The position numbers and the translations under genes were made by a program. From Allobranchiibius sp. CTAmp26 (GTDB taxonomy: Bacteria; Actinomycetota; Actinomycetes; Actinomycetales; Dermatophilaceae): DNA of 52,991 bases. Under the pieces are notes generated by a model. The model worked only from the letters and a program-made list of their open reading frames with translations. It was not told the DNA's origin and searched no databases. Position 1 is the stretch's first letter. Each line of letters starts with the position of its first letter. The stretch is from the NCBI RefSeq assembly GCF_017565405.1, contig NZ_JAGEKR010000011.1, positions 1-52,991 on the forward strand, written 5' to 3'. Shown piece after piece: positions 7,356-16,614 of the stretch.

Positions 7356-10300
7356 GCGCGGGTGTCCACGTGGTCGTCGTCCGCAGCGGGAGGAGACGAT
7401 TCGTCGGCCCAGGGCCCGATCGGGTTGCCGATCCATCGGGTCTTGTCGGGCACGGACTCGCCCCTCATCACCAGTGACACCGGGCCCACCGTAGCGTGGC
7501 GACCGAGCCGGGACGCGGGCAGGATCACGCTGTTCGGGCCCAGCGTGGAGCCGGTCTCCAGCACGACCTCGTCGATGCTGAGCACGCGATCGTGGAAGAG
7601 GTGGGTCTGCACGACGCAGCCCCGGTTGACGGTCGCGCCGTCGTGCAGGTGGACCAGGTCCGGCTCGGGCAGCCAGTAGGTGTCGCACCAGACGCCGTGC
7701 CCGATGTCGGCGCCCATGCTGCGCAGCCAGGTGTTGAGGACCGGAGTGCCGAGGGCGGCGCGCGCGAACCACGGTGCCGCCACGGCCTCCACGAACATGT
7801 CGGCGAGTTCGCTGCGCCACACGAACGAGCTCCACAGCGGATGGTCCACGGCCTCGATGCGCCCGACGAGCACCCGCTTGACCAGGCTCGTGATCGCGGC
7901 GGCGAGCGCGCCCACCACCATGAGCACCGGACCCGCGAGCAGCAATGCCACCCAGGGCACCGCACTGCCCAGCGCCGCGGCGAGCGCGAACGCGGTGGCC
8001 GCGCCCAGTGCCGAGCTCACCACGGGCGCCAGGAGTCGGCACGCCTCGACGAGACCCCGCGCGACCAGCAGCCGACGGGACGGGCGGTAGGTACGGCTGT
8101 CGTCGGTGTCGGACTTCGGGCGGCGCAGCAGCACCGGAGGACTGCCCAACCAGGACGACCCGGCTTTGGCCTCCTTGCGCTGGGGGACCGCGGACAGGAC
8201 GGCGACCAGGGCCTTCTTGGGCACTTTGCGACCGGGGGCGGCCATCCCCGAGTTGCCGACGAACGCGCGCTTGCCGATCGCGGTGCGCTCGACGCGCAAC
8301 CAGCCGCCGCCCAGTTCGTAGCTGCCGATGAGGGTGTCGTCGGCGAGGAAGGACTCGTCGCCGATCCTCGTGAGGTGCGGGATCAAGAGGACGGTGGACG
8401 CCTCGACGCGGCTGCCCACCGTGGCGCCGAGCAACCGCAGCCACCCCGGCGTGAGCGAGCCGGCGTAGAGGGGGAACAGCCAGGTACGCGCCTCGTCGAG
8501 CAGCCGGATCGTCGCCCACGCCTGCCACGCCGGACGGCTGTGGACGGGGTGTCCGCCGGGCTCCACCCGCACGCTGAGCAGCCGGGTCAGCGCGGCGATG
8601 AGGAGGGCGAGCGCGAGCAGCCCGATCAGGGTGCCGAGGACGACGACGGCGGGCGCGACGCGGGCCAGGGCGGCGAAGGAGTCCGCGCCGTGCCAGAGCG
8701 GCCAGGTGGCGATCAGCCCGATCGCACCGGCGACGAACGGCAGCAGGGCGATGACGTTCGCCGCGACGGCGTACGCCACCGTCCAGGCCGGGCGTCGCGG
8801 CGGCCGCGCCGGTGACCACGGCCCACGGGTGGGTCCGATGGGCCGGGCGGGCGCGCCGCTCCAGTACTCCCGCTTGCCGATCCGTCCCAGGACCGCCGAG
8901 CCAGGCGCCACCTCCGCGTGGGCGGCGATGACCGCGCCCGGAGCCAGCGTGGTGCGGGTGCCGACGCGTGCTTCGGCACCGACCCTGATCGCGCCGAGGT
9001 GCAGCACGTCGCCGTCCAACCAGTGACCGCTGAGGTCCACCTCGGGCTCGATCGAGCAGCCGCGGCCGAGCCGGAGCATGCCGGTGATCGGGGGCAGGGA
9101 GTGCAGGTCGACGTCGCGTGCGATGCGGGCTCCCAGCGCACGCGCGTACCAGGGCATCCACGCAGCGCCGGCGAGGTTGGCCGCCCCCAACTCGTCGGCG
9201 ATCCGCTCGGCTAGCCAGACGCGCAGGTGCACCCGTCCGCCGCGCGGGTAGTCACCGGGTTCGAGGTCGCGCAGCAGCAGCCGGGCCGCTGCCGCCGACA
9301 GGGCCATCCGACCCGGCGCCGCGACGAAGAGCAGCCAGCCCGCGGCGATCCACCACCAGGACGTACGGGGCAGGAACGTGAGTCCGAACATCGAGGAGGC
9401 CAGCGTGCTCACCCCGGCCACCCACGTCACCCACCGCAGTCCGGGCAGCACCCGCAGCCCCACCGTGAACGCCACCTGCCCCCGTTGGGTCTTCCTCGGG
9501 GTCGGTCGGACCGCGCGCCGCTCTTGCTGCTCGCCGACGGCCAGGGTGTCGAGGTACGCCGCCAACGCGCCCAGCGTCTCCTGCTCGTAGAGATCGGCGA
9601 CGGTGACCTCGGGATAGCGGCTGCGCAACCGGGAGGTCACCTGCGCCGCCGTGAGGCTGCCCCCGCCGAGGTCGAAGAAGTCGTCCGCGGGGGAGTCCGC
9701 GGAGGCGCCGATCACCTCCAGCCAGATGTCGCGGATCCAGTGCTGGGTCGGGGAGAGGGTCGTCGTCGACGGGCCGGCCGTCGCGGCGGGCAGCGGCCAC
9801 GGGAGGGCGTCGCGGTCGATCTTCCCCGAGGTGCGCGTCGGGAGGTCCTCGACCACCGCCAGTCGCGGGACGAGGGCGGCCGGCATCCGGCGGCGCAGGA
9901 GCCGGGTGGCGTCGGCCGCCCGGAATCCTGGCTGGGTGGCGATGTACCCGACGAGGAGCTGGTTGCCCGCTGCGCTGCGTCGTACGGCGGCCGCGGCACC
10001 GACCACCCCGGGGAGTAAGAGCAGCGCGTTGTCGACCTCGCCCAACTCGATGCGCCGACCGCCGAGTTTGATCTGGTCGTCGGCCCGGCCCGCGAACATC
10101 AGACCGTCCTCGTCGTAGACCACGCGGTCGCCGGATCGGTACGCGCGGTCCCACCCGAGGGTCGGGAACGGCGCGTACTTCTCGGCGCCCTTCTCCGGGT
10201 CGAGATAGCGCGCCAGGCCGACGCCGCCGATGATCAACTCGCCGATCTCGCCCGGTGCGACGTGGCGGCCCGCGGTGTCGACGACGGCGAGATCCCAGCC

Positions 10301-11242
10301 GTCCAACGGCAGCCCGATCCGGACCGGCCCCTCGGCCGTCAGCTGCGCACCGCACGCGACCACGGTGGCCTCGGTGGGGCCGTAGGTGTTCCACAGTTCC
10401 CGGCCCGGGCGGGCCAGGCGGGCGCCGATCTCCGGGGGACAGGCCTCGCCGCCCATGATGAGCAGCCGCACCCGGTCCAGCGCATCGGTCGGCCAGAGCG
10501 AGACCAGGGTGGGCACCGTGGAGATGACCGTGATGTCGTTGGCGACCAGCCACGGGCCGACGTCGACACCGCTGCGCACCAGCGAGCGCGGTGCCGGCAC
10601 CAGGCAGCCGCCGTGTGCCCAGGCCAGCCACATCTCCTCGCACGACGCGTCGAAGGCGACGGACAGGCCGGCCATGACCCGGTCGGTCTCGTTCAACGGA
10701 TCCGGTTGCAGGAAGAGTCGCGACTCCGCGTCGACGAACGCCGCCGCCGAACGGTGGGAGACCGCCACACCCTTGGGGCGCCCGGTCGAGCCGGAGGTGA
10801 AGATCACCCAGGCGTCGTCCCCGGGCGCCGGATCCTGGGGCTCGACGGGCGGCATGCCGAGGCGCCGGTGGGAGACGGCGCCTTCCGCTCCGACCACCGC
10901 CGCGACCTCGGCCTCGTCGAAGACGGTGCGGGCGCGCTCGTCCGGGTCGTCGACGTCGACCGGCACGTAGGCCGCGCCCGCGAGGAGGATGCCCATGATC
11001 GAGATGTAGAGATCGAGCGTGCCGGACGGCACCCGGACACCGACCTTGTCGCCGCGACCCACCCCGCCGGCGTTGAGGAGTTGCGCCAGCTCACCGGCAG
11101 CGGTGTCGAATTCCGCGTACGTCATCACCTCGACGCCGTTGTCCAGGGCGGCCGCGTCCGGGAACGCGACGACCACCTCCCGGAACACCTCGACCAGCGT
11201 GCGCGGGTCGGGCGCGGCGGCTGACCGGATCAGCGCGGACAC
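7352..11242 (-). CDS. NRPS-like protein: adenylation, carrier and membrane beta-helix domains (Pls/PosA type)
   Basis: This is a 1296-residue multidomain protein. Residues 1-480 form an amino-acid adenylation domain with FTSGSTGRPKG (148-158), DASCEEMW (198-205, carrying the amino-binding Asp), NTYGPTEATV (285-294) and TSGKIDRDALP near 470. A carrier domain follows (DDFFDLGGGSLTAAQ, attachment Ser near 529). The remaining 700 residues alternate hydrophobic pairs with hexapeptide-like stretches (e.g. VGAEARVGTRTTLAPGAVI), which suggests left-handed beta-helices, as in the terminal domain of poly-lysine-synthetase-like proteins. There is no condensation or thioesterase domain. The GTG start has AAGGAG close upstream. 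It is the first gene of an operon with the aminopeptidase gene. The amino acid used and the acceptor are unknown. Confidence 0.88.
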   Translation of the reverse strand: MSALIRSAAAPDPRTLVEVFREVVVAFPDAAALDNGVEVMTYAEFDTAAGELAQLLNAGGVGRGDKVGVRVPSGTLDLYISIMGILLAGAAYVPVDVDDPDERARTVFDEAEVAAVVGAEGAVSHRRLGMPPVEPQDPAPGDDAWVIFTSGSTGRPKGVAVSHRSAAAFVDAESRLFLQPDPLNETDRVMAGLSVAFDASCEEMWLAWAHGGCLVPAPRSLVRSGVDVGPWLVANDITVISTVPTLVSLWPTDALDRVRLLIMGGEACPPEIGARLARPGRELWNTYGPTEATVVACGAQLTAEGPVRIGLPLDGWDLAVVDTAGRHVAPGEIGELIIGGVGLARYLDPEKGAEKYAPFPTLGWDRAYRSGDRVVYDEDGLMFAGRADDQIKLGGRRIELGEVDNALLLLPGVVGAAAAVRRSAAGNQLLVGYIATQPGFRAADATRLLRRRMPAALVPRLAVVEDLPTRTSGKIDRDALPWPLPAATAGPSTTTLSPTQHWIRDIWLEVIGASADSPADDFFDLGGGSLTAAQVTSRLRSRYPEVTVADLYEQETLGALAAYLDTLAVGEQQERRAVRPTPRKTQRGQVAFTVGLRVLPGLRWVTWVAGVSTLASSMFGLTFLPRTSWWWIAAGWLLFVAAPGRMALSAAAARLLLRDLEPGDYPRGGRVHLRVWLAERIADELGAANLAGAAWMPWYARALGARIARDVDLHSLPPITGMLRLGRGCSIEPEVDLSGHWLDGDVLHLGAIRVGAEARVGTRTTLAPGAVIAAHAEVAPGSAVLGRIGKREYWSGAPARPIGPTRGPWSPARPPRRPAWTVAYAVAANVIALLPFVAGAIGLIATWPLWHGADSFAALARVAPAVVVLGTLIGLLALALLIAALTRLLSVRVEPGGHPVHSRPAWQAWATIRLLDEARTWLFPLYAGSLTPGWLRLLGATVGSRVEASTVLLIPHLTRIGDESFLADDTLIGSYELGGGWLRVERTAIGKRAFVGNSGMAAPGRKVPKKALVAVLSAVPQRKEAKAGSSWLGSPPVLLRRPKSDTDDSRTYRPSRRLLVARGLVEACRLLAPVVSSALGAATAFALAAALGSAVPWVALLLAGPVLMVVGALAAAITSLVKRVLVGRIEAVDHPLWSSFVWRSELADMFVEAVAAPWFARAALGTPVLNTWLRSMGADIGHGVWCDTYWLPEPDLVHLHDGATVNRGCVVQTHLFHDRVLSIDEVVLETGSTLGPNSVILPASRLGRHATVGPVSLVMRGESVPDKTRWIGNPIGPWADESSPPAADDDHVDTRA

Positions 11243-11356
11243 ACCACTCCTTCGGCTCGAACGGCGGCGCAGACAGGCCGGTGCCGCAGTCTTTCGAGCG
11301 AAGATGAACAGAAGGAGTCAGGTCGGGACGGCCCTTCGGTGTGACGAGGCGGTCAG

Positions 11357-11396
11357 GACGGAGCCGCAGGTGGGATCGCCCACCTGCGGCTCCGTC
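11357..11396 (-). terminator. Perfect 18-bp stem with ATCG loop
   Basis: Arms 11357-11374 and 11379-11396 are perfectly complementary (18 bp, GC-rich) around an ATCG tetraloop, 9 bases past the stop of the secreted-protein gene. No T-tract follows, as is common for actinobacterial terminators. It also separates that operon from the NRPS-like gene downstream. Confidence 0.8.
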
Positions 11397-11405
11397 GAGC
11401 CCGGG

Positions 11406-12188
11406 TCAGCGGTGGCTGCTGACGAGCCTCTGGCGCAGGTGGGCCTGCTGCTTCGCGAGGAGCCCGGATACCTGTGGGTCCGACAGGTAGGCGTAGTCGT
11501 ACCCGAGGACGTCGAGCATCGGGAAGGCGTCACTTGCCGAGGCGCCCACCAGTTGAGGCCCGTCTCCCTTGGCCACGCCGCGGGCGGGCGTCGAGCCGGA
11601 GTAGGCGACGAAATAGCCGACCTTGCCGGCCTGGGAGAAGCACTGCTGGGAGATCAGCAGCCGCAGTGACGAGCGTGACCTGACGGTCGCCGTCGTCGCG
11701 TTCGCGTACTTGTTGCAGGTCGCCACGCTCCAGTACCTGGCGGTGTGGCTGACCTGGTGGACGTAGAGGTACGCGCGTTCGTCGTCCGGCGGGAACGCCG
11801 GGCTGAACATCCGGCTGTTCACGTCGACGTACCGGTCGTACTTCGACAGCGGCACGCCCTTCTTGGCGAAGTAGGCGATGAGGTAGGACCAGTGACCGGA
11901 CGCGACCGGGTAGCAGGTCGTGCGCAGTTCCGGTCCGACGACTCCGGGCGGCGAGAACGCCGGGATGACCACGGCCTGGGACGGGTGGGCCTGGACCACC
12001 TTGACCTCGGCCCGGGCGTGCGCGTCACACGTCGCGCGGCTGGTGAACTGAGCCTCGCGGGTCGTGCCGTGGTAGTAGACCGAGTTCTTCTCCGTCGCCG
12101 CGGAAGCGCGTGCCGGCGACACCGTCCAACCGCTGAGCGCGCTGCCGGCCGCAGCGACGACCAGGGCGGCCCCCCATGCTTTCTTCAT
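11406..12188 (-). CDS. Secreted protein of unknown function
   Basis: This protein has 260 residues. It begins MKKAW with a hydrophobic core and a cleavage-like end (ARASA-A) near residue 30, so it should be exported. The mature part is rich in Tyr, Ser, Ala and Val and contains several Cys (for example ATCDAHA, TTCYPV, ATCNKY, QQCF), which could form disulfides. I recognise no catalytic motif. GGGAGGAA precedes the ATG at 12188. It follows another secreted unknown by 62 bp and ends at a strong terminator, so the pair is probably one transcript. Confidence 0.75.
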   Translation of the reverse strand: MKKAWGAALVVAAAGSALSGWTVSPARASAATEKNSVYYHGTTREAQFTSRATCDAHARAEVKVVQAHPSQAVVIPAFSPPGVVGPELRTTCYPVASGHWSYLIAYFAKKGVPLSKYDRYVDVNSRMFSPAFPPDDERAYLYVHQVSHTARYWSVATCNKYANATTATVRSRSSLRLLISQQCFSQAGKVGYFVAYSGSTPARGVAKGDGPQLVGASASDAFPMLDVLGYDYAYLSDPQVSGLLAKQQAHLRQRLVSSHR

Positions 12189-12250
12189 CCGATCCGTTCC
12201 TCCCGAGACGTGGGCCGCGAGGCCCGATGGCGTGGTGGTGTGGCAGGTCG

Positions 12251-13006
12251 TCAGCGACGTGACGTCGGGCTGGTCGCGCCCCACACGTAGGTGGTCTCCC
12301 CGTAGACCACCCGGTAATCGCGGGCGGCCGACGAGGTGTAGGTGTACGACGCGGTGCCTTTGGCGCTGCTCGTGATGTTCTTCAGGGCCGTCCAGGCCGT
12401 GCCCCCCACGGCGCGGTACTGGATGACGCCGTTCTCGCCGGCCCAGACGATGTTCTCGTCGCGGGAGGTCGAGTAGCGCACGACGCGCGTGCTGAGGGTG
12501 ACCGTGTTGCCCTTGCGGCTGCTCGACAACCCGGCCCAGGACCCCACCTTGACCGTCGTACGCGGAGCGTTCTGGGCGTAGTCCCGCTCGTTCTCGCTGT
12601 CCGCATCGAAGGCGACGTCGCCCAACCAGGTGCGCGTGCCCAGGGGAGTGAAGGAGAACACCTCCCAGGAGGAGCGGTTGGAGAAGTCGAACGAGATGTA
12701 GTCGACCGGCGCCCGCTCGGGGCCGATGTACCAGCCGGCGATCGTGCTCGGGTGGGCACTCACCGCGCATCCGCCGGTCACCCGCACCGGCACGGCGGTG
12801 CCGGGCCGCACCACGCGCACCGCGGCAGGCACGACGAGCGAGCAACTGCCGTACGGCCCCGCGGATTTCGCGTGGGTCCGCACCATCGCGCGAACGGCGG
12901 CACCCGGGACCGGATGGTGTCCGCCCGCGGCAACTGCCGGAGCGGCCAGGGCGACACCCAGGGCCGCGACGACGGGAACGACTGTGATCGCGCTACGACG
13001 GATCAT
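12251..13006 (-). CDS. Secreted protein of unknown function, possible Ig-like C-terminus
   Basis: This protein has 251 residues and a clear signal peptide (MIRRSAITVVPVVAALGVALAAPAVAA in pieces). The C-terminal 60 residues (WTALKNITSSAKGTASYTY ... DYRVVYGETTYVWGATS) resemble the Ig-like or stalk repeats at the ends of exported actinobacterial proteins; that likeness is from memory. Two Cys (GSCSL, GGCAV) may pair. No enzymatic motif is seen. It is upstream of, and likely cotranscribed with, the second secreted protein. Confidence 0.75.
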   Translation of the reverse strand: MIRRSAITVVPVVAALGVALAAPAVAAGGHHPVPGAAVRAMVRTHAKSAGPYGSCSLVVPAAVRVVRPGTAVPVRVTGGCAVSAHPSTIAGWYIGPERAPVDYISFDFSNRSSWEVFSFTPLGTRTWLGDVAFDADSENERDYAQNAPRTTVKVGSWAGLSSSRKGNTVTLSTRVVRYSTSRDENIVWAGENGVIQYRAVGGTAWTALKNITSSAKGTASYTYTSSAARDYRVVYGETTYVWGATSPTSRR

Positions 13007-13153
13007 CGATGGCTCGCTTTCCTGGTCGGCTTCGCCCCCTGCGAAGACCGGCTGAGCCAGATCGTAGGGGTCCGCCGGCTGTCGCGGGGCCGAATGGCAG
13101 GACGTGTCGCGATCGTTGTCCGGGCCCCGTCCGGCATGCGCCCGGTGGACCCC

Positions 13154-13609
13154 TCAGGCCTGCGGTCCGGCAGGATCGGACGCCTCGAGCGCGGACCGCA
13201 GCAACCGCGCCAAGGTCGCCCGCTCCGCGTCCGTGAGGGATGCGAAGTGCCGGTCGCTGACCGTTGCCCGGGCGCGCTCCAGGGTGCGGCGCAGCGCCCT
13301 GCCGGCGGGGGTGAGACGCAGGTCCACGGCGCGGCGGTCATGCTCGCTGGGACGACGTTCGACGAGTCCGTGCTCTTCCAGCGCGTCCACGACGTCCGTG
13401 GCCGACCGGGGCGCGATACCCAACTGCGCCGCCAGGTCGGACAGGCGCAGACCGTCGCCGTCCTCCGCGCCCGATCGGACGATGACGCCCATCGCGCGGG
13501 ACTGGTGCGGCGACAGGCCGTAGGGCTCGAGCGCCTCGCGGTGCGCTCGGCGCAGCACGCGGGCGGTGCGCAGCACCAGCTCGCTCAGCCCGGCCTCCTC
13601 GGTGGTCAT
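13154..13609 (-). CDS. MarR family transcriptional regulator
   Basis: This is a small dimeric winged-helix regulator of 151 residues. The core reads LRLSDLAAQLGIAPRSATDVVDALEEHGLVERRPSEHDRRAVDLRLT in consecutive pieces, which is the MarR helix-turn-helix plus wing (DRR). Such proteins typically repress themselves and a divergent transporter gene, and release DNA on binding phenolic or other amphipathic ligands. The divergent neighbour here is an ABC exporter, and a symmetrical operator lies between them. Confidence 0.92.
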   Translation of the reverse strand: MTTEEAGLSELVLRTARVLRRAHREALEPYGLSPHQSRAMGVIVRSGAEDGDGLRLSDLAAQLGIAPRSATDVVDALEEHGLVERRPSEHDRRAVDLRLTPAGRALRRTLERARATVSDRHFASLTDAERATLARLLRSALEASDPAGPQA

Positions 13610-13635
13610 CCGGGAATGGTACGTCGAATGCCGTT

Positions 13636-13660
13636 GTTACTTCATTGTGAGGTAACCTCA
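13636..13660. promoter_or_regulatory. Probable MarR operator
   Basis: The divergent gap contains GTTACTTCA-3-TGAGGTAAC (13636-13656; 8 of 9 positions paired), overlapped by a perfect odd palindrome TGAGGT-A-ACCTCA (13648-13660). It lies 27 bp from the regulator start and 40 bp from the exporter start. Length, AT-richness against the surroundings and position fit a MarR operator. Confidence 0.65.
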
Positions 13661-13699
13661 GCAATAGGGGGATCGCCTCTTCATCGGAAGGAGGGTCGT

Positions 13700-15586
13700 A
13701 TGACGACACCCACCACATCTCGTACCCGCACCGGCGCCACCGGTGCCCCCGGACCCGGCCAGCGCGCGTCCCTGCAGGTCAGCGCCGCCGACACCGCCCA
13801 GTTGCAGGACTACCCGGTCAGCGCCCGGAGGGTGCTCGCCCTCTTCGCGCCGTACCGCCGGCCCCTGCTCGGCGTCACCTCGATCATCGTGGTCAGTGCG
13901 CTCCTCGGGCTGGCCTCCCCGTTCATCCTGCGCGCCCTCATCGACCAGGCGATCCCCCAGCAGGACGTGCGACTTCTCACCCTGCTCGTCGGGTCGATGC
14001 TCGCGATCACCGCGGTGACCCAGCTGCTGGGCGTGGTGCAGACCTACGTCTCCACCCGCATCGGCCAGCAGGTGATGCACACCCTGCGGACCCGGCTCTT
14101 CACCCATCTCCAGCGGTTGCCGCTCGGCTTCTTCACCCGCACCCGAGGCGGTGAGCTGCAGTCGCGCATCACCAACGACGTCAACGCGATGCAGTCCGTC
14201 GTCACCGACACCGCCACCTCGATCGCGACCAACGTGACGACCACCATCGGGGTCGCCGTCGCGATGGTCGCGCTGTCGTGGCGGCTGTCCCTGATCAGCC
14301 TGGTGATCCTGCCGCCGGCGATCTACCTGACCCGCCGCGTCGCCCGACTGCGCAAGTCGATCCAGACCCGTGCCCAGCGCTCACTGGCCGACATGCAGAC
14401 CCAGATCGAAGAGTCGCTGTCGATCTCGGGGGTGCAGCTGGCCAAGACGCTGGGATCCGGCCCGATGCTGTCGCGCCGGTTCGAGCAGACCTCCCGGGAA
14501 CTGACCGAGCAGGAGCTGCAGTCCCAGATGGCCGGCCGCTGGCGGATGGGGTCGATGGCCCTGATCTTCGCCGCGATCCCGGCGTTCATCTATCTGGCAG
14601 CCGGGCTCCCGGCGACCGGGCGCGGGATGACGATCGGCACGCTGGTCGCCTTCACCGCGCTGCAGACCTCCCTCTTCCGCCCGGTGATGGGCGTGCTCAA
14701 CGTCGGCATCCAGGTCACCACCTCGATGGCCCTCTTCAGCAGGGTCTTCGAGTTCCTGGATGCGCCCGTCGAGATCGACGACCCCGTCACGCCGAGCGGC
14801 CCGGTCCCGACCTCCGTGCGCGGCGAGGTGCGCTTCGACGGGGTCGGCTTCCGCTACCCCGGCTCCCCGGAGGACGCGCTGGGCGACATCGACCTGCGGC
14901 TGCCTGCCGGTGCGCGGGTCGCCGTGGTCGGCAGCACCGGATCCGGCAAGTCGACGCTCGCCGCGCTGGTGTCCCGCCTGCACGACCCCACCGTCGGGCG
15001 GGTGCTCATCGACGGGCACGACCTGCGCGACCTGCCGCTCGCGTACGTCGCGGCAGCCGTGGGTGTGGTCTCGCAGGACACCTACCTGCTGCACGCCTCG
15101 ATCGCCGACAACCTGCGCTACGCCAGGCCGGACGCCACCGACGAGGACCTCGTCCGCGCGGCGCGTGCGGCGCAGGTGCACGAGCTGATCGAGGCGCTCC
15201 CCGACGGATACGACACGGTGGTGGGCGCTCGGGGATACCGCTTCTCGGGCGGCGAGAAGCAGCGGATCGCGTTGGCGCGCACCATCCTTCGCGACCCGCC
15301 GATCCTGGTGCTCGACGAGGCGACCAGCGCACTGGACAACACGACGGAGCGCGCCGTGCAGGAGGCGCTCGACGAACTGAGCGTTGGACGGACGACTCTC
15401 ACGATTGCGCACCGACTCTCCACCGTGCGGCACGCGGACCAGATCGTGGTGCTGGACCACGGCCGCATCGTGCAGAGCGGTCGCCACGACGAGCTGCTCG
15501 CGGCGGGCGGCCGCTACGCCGAGCTGGTCCGCGACGCCGAGACCGGTGAGCAGGCGGAGGGCGACCTGGTCGGCGCGGCGGGCTGA
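13700..15586 (+). CDS. ABC exporter, fused membrane and ATPase domains
   Basis: This is a half-transporter of 628 residues: about 60 N-terminal hydrophilic residues, six transmembrane helices (about 60-350) and an ATPase domain. Motifs are GSTGSGKST (Walker A), FSGGEKQRIALARTI (signature), PILVLDEATSALD (Walker B/D-loop) and TIAHRLSTV (H-loop). It belongs to the MsbA/LmrA-like multidrug/lipid exporter group and should act as a homodimer. The ATG at 13700 follows GGAAGGAGG. It is divergent from MarR and ends 185 bp before the polyketide cluster, so it could export that product, by inference. Confidence 0.92.
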   Translation: MTTPTTSRTRTGATGAPGPGQRASLQVSAADTAQLQDYPVSARRVLALFAPYRRPLLGVTSIIVVSALLGLASPFILRALIDQAIPQQDVRLLTLLVGSMLAITAVTQLLGVVQTYVSTRIGQQVMHTLRTRLFTHLQRLPLGFFTRTRGGELQSRITNDVNAMQSVVTDTATSIATNVTTTIGVAVAMVALSWRLSLISLVILPPAIYLTRRVARLRKSIQTRAQRSLADMQTQIEESLSISGVQLAKTLGSGPMLSRRFEQTSRELTEQELQSQMAGRWRMGSMALIFAAIPAFIYLAAGLPATGRGMTIGTLVAFTALQTSLFRPVMGVLNVGIQVTTSMALFSRVFEFLDAPVEIDDPVTPSGPVPTSVRGEVRFDGVGFRYPGSPEDALGDIDLRLPAGARVAVVGSTGSGKSTLAALVSRLHDPTVGRVLIDGHDLRDLPLAYVAAAVGVVSQDTYLLHASIADNLRYARPDATDEDLVRAARAAQVHELIEALPDGYDTVVGARGYRFSGGEKQRIALARTILRDPPILVLDEATSALDNTTERAVQEALDELSVGRTTLTIAHRLSTVRHADQIVVLDHGRIVQSGRHDELLAAGGRYAELVRDAETGEQAEGDLVGAAG

Positions 15587-15662
15587 TCCGCCCGCGGCGG
15601 TCGGGACGCTGCGGGACAAACGGATGCCCTGGTCCGTTATGCGGAGCATCGGACGGGTACTG

Positions 15663-15674
15663 CACCTGCAGGTG
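15663..15674. promoter_or_regulatory. Perfect palindrome upstream of the polyketide cluster
   Basis: CACCTGCAGGTG is a perfect 12-bp palindrome in the 185-bp gap before the UbiA gene. The same gap has ACGGA-8-TCCGT just upstream. They are candidate operators for the cluster; I cannot place the promoter. Confidence 0.35.
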
Positions 15675-15771
15675 AACGGCGCGATGCCCGACGCCGGGAG
15701 CGGGGCCGCTGTGCGAGCTGTCGGTGCCCCGCGGCTTACTGTGAGGACCTGCGGACAGGAAGGACGCACAG

Positions 15772-16614
15772 ATGGCGGTTCGGTCTCGGGTCACATCCCC
15801 AGACACTGTGCTGCCCGTGCTGCCCCTGCTGCGTTCCGCCCACCTGGGGCCCGGACTCGCCGTCACCACCCTCACTGCCCTGCTCGGCTCCTCGGCCCGG
15901 CTGCGCCCGCGCGAGATCGCCGGGAGCACCGCCGCCGTCTTCCTGGGGCAGCTGTCGATCGGCTGGGGCAACGACCTGGTCGACGCCGCCAGGGACCGCG
16001 CGGTCGCCCGTGCCGACAAACCCCTCGCCGCCGGTGAGGTCGGGATGCCGGTCGTCGCCGGCGCAGTGGCGGCCTCGCTCGTCGGGTGTGCCATCGCCTC
16101 CGCACGTCTCGGCCGTCGCAGTGCGCTGACCCACCTCGCCCTCGGTGTGGGCCCGGCCCACGCCTACAACCTGGGTCTGAAGAGCACGGTCTGGTCGTGG
16201 GTGCCGTACGCCGTCGCCTTCGGCTCGCTGCCCTCCGTGGTGAGTCAGGCCGGTGGCGACCGGCGCCGCTCGCCATTGTGGATCACGGCACCGGCCGCCG
16301 CCCTCGGGGTCTGCGCGCACATCCTCAACGCCCTCCCGGATCTCGCGCAGGACGACGCCACCGGGGTGCGCGGCCTGCCGCACCGGCTGGGTGCGCGGCG
16401 CGGACAGCAACTGGCGACCGGGCTGCTGGGTCTGGCGTCCGTCGCGATCGTGCTGGGCCCGACGGGGTCGCCCTCGCCGGCCGCGTGGTCGGCGCTCGCC
16501 GCCAACGGCGCCCTCGGCGCGGTCGCGTTGCGCGGCACCGGCCGCACTCCTTTCCGGGCCGCGATCGCCATCGCGCTCATCGACGCCGGCCTGCTGGTGT
16601 CGGGCGCCCGATGA
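15772..16614 (+). CDS. UbiA-family prenyltransferase
   Basis: This is a membrane prenyltransferase of 280 residues with about eight hydrophobic segments. Both UbiA aspartate motifs are present: NDLVDAARD followed by R..KPLA (first), and DLAQDDATGVRGLP (second), which bind the magnesium-diphosphate of the prenyl donor. The family attaches prenyl chains to aromatic or quinone acceptors. GGAAGGA precedes the ATG. It is the first gene of a five-gene run in which every junction is an ATGA overlap. With a type III polyketide synthase two genes downstream, the acceptor may be a polyketide phenol, by inference. Confidence 0.85.
   Translation: MAVRSRVTSPDTVLPVLPLLRSAHLGPGLAVTTLTALLGSSARLRPREIAGSTAAVFLGQLSIGWGNDLVDAARDRAVARADKPLAAGEVGMPVVAGAVAASLVGCAIASARLGRRSALTHLALGVGPAHAYNLGLKSTVWSWVPYAVAFGSLPSVVSQAGGDRRRSPLWITAPAAALGVCAHILNALPDLAQDDATGVRGLPHRLGARRGQQLATGLLGLASVAIVLGPTGSPSPAAWSALAANGALGAVALRGTGRTPFRAAIAIALIDAGLLVSGAR

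Noticed and set aside
9252-10643. Second gene or frameshift inside the NRPS-like gene
   Set aside because: The overlapping frame has no motifs, and the adenylation and carrier motifs continue in one frame without a break.
12752-13699. N-terminal extension of the ABC exporter back to 12752
   Set aside because: The extension runs antisense through MarR and a secreted-protein gene, and a strong ribosome binding site precedes ATG 13700.
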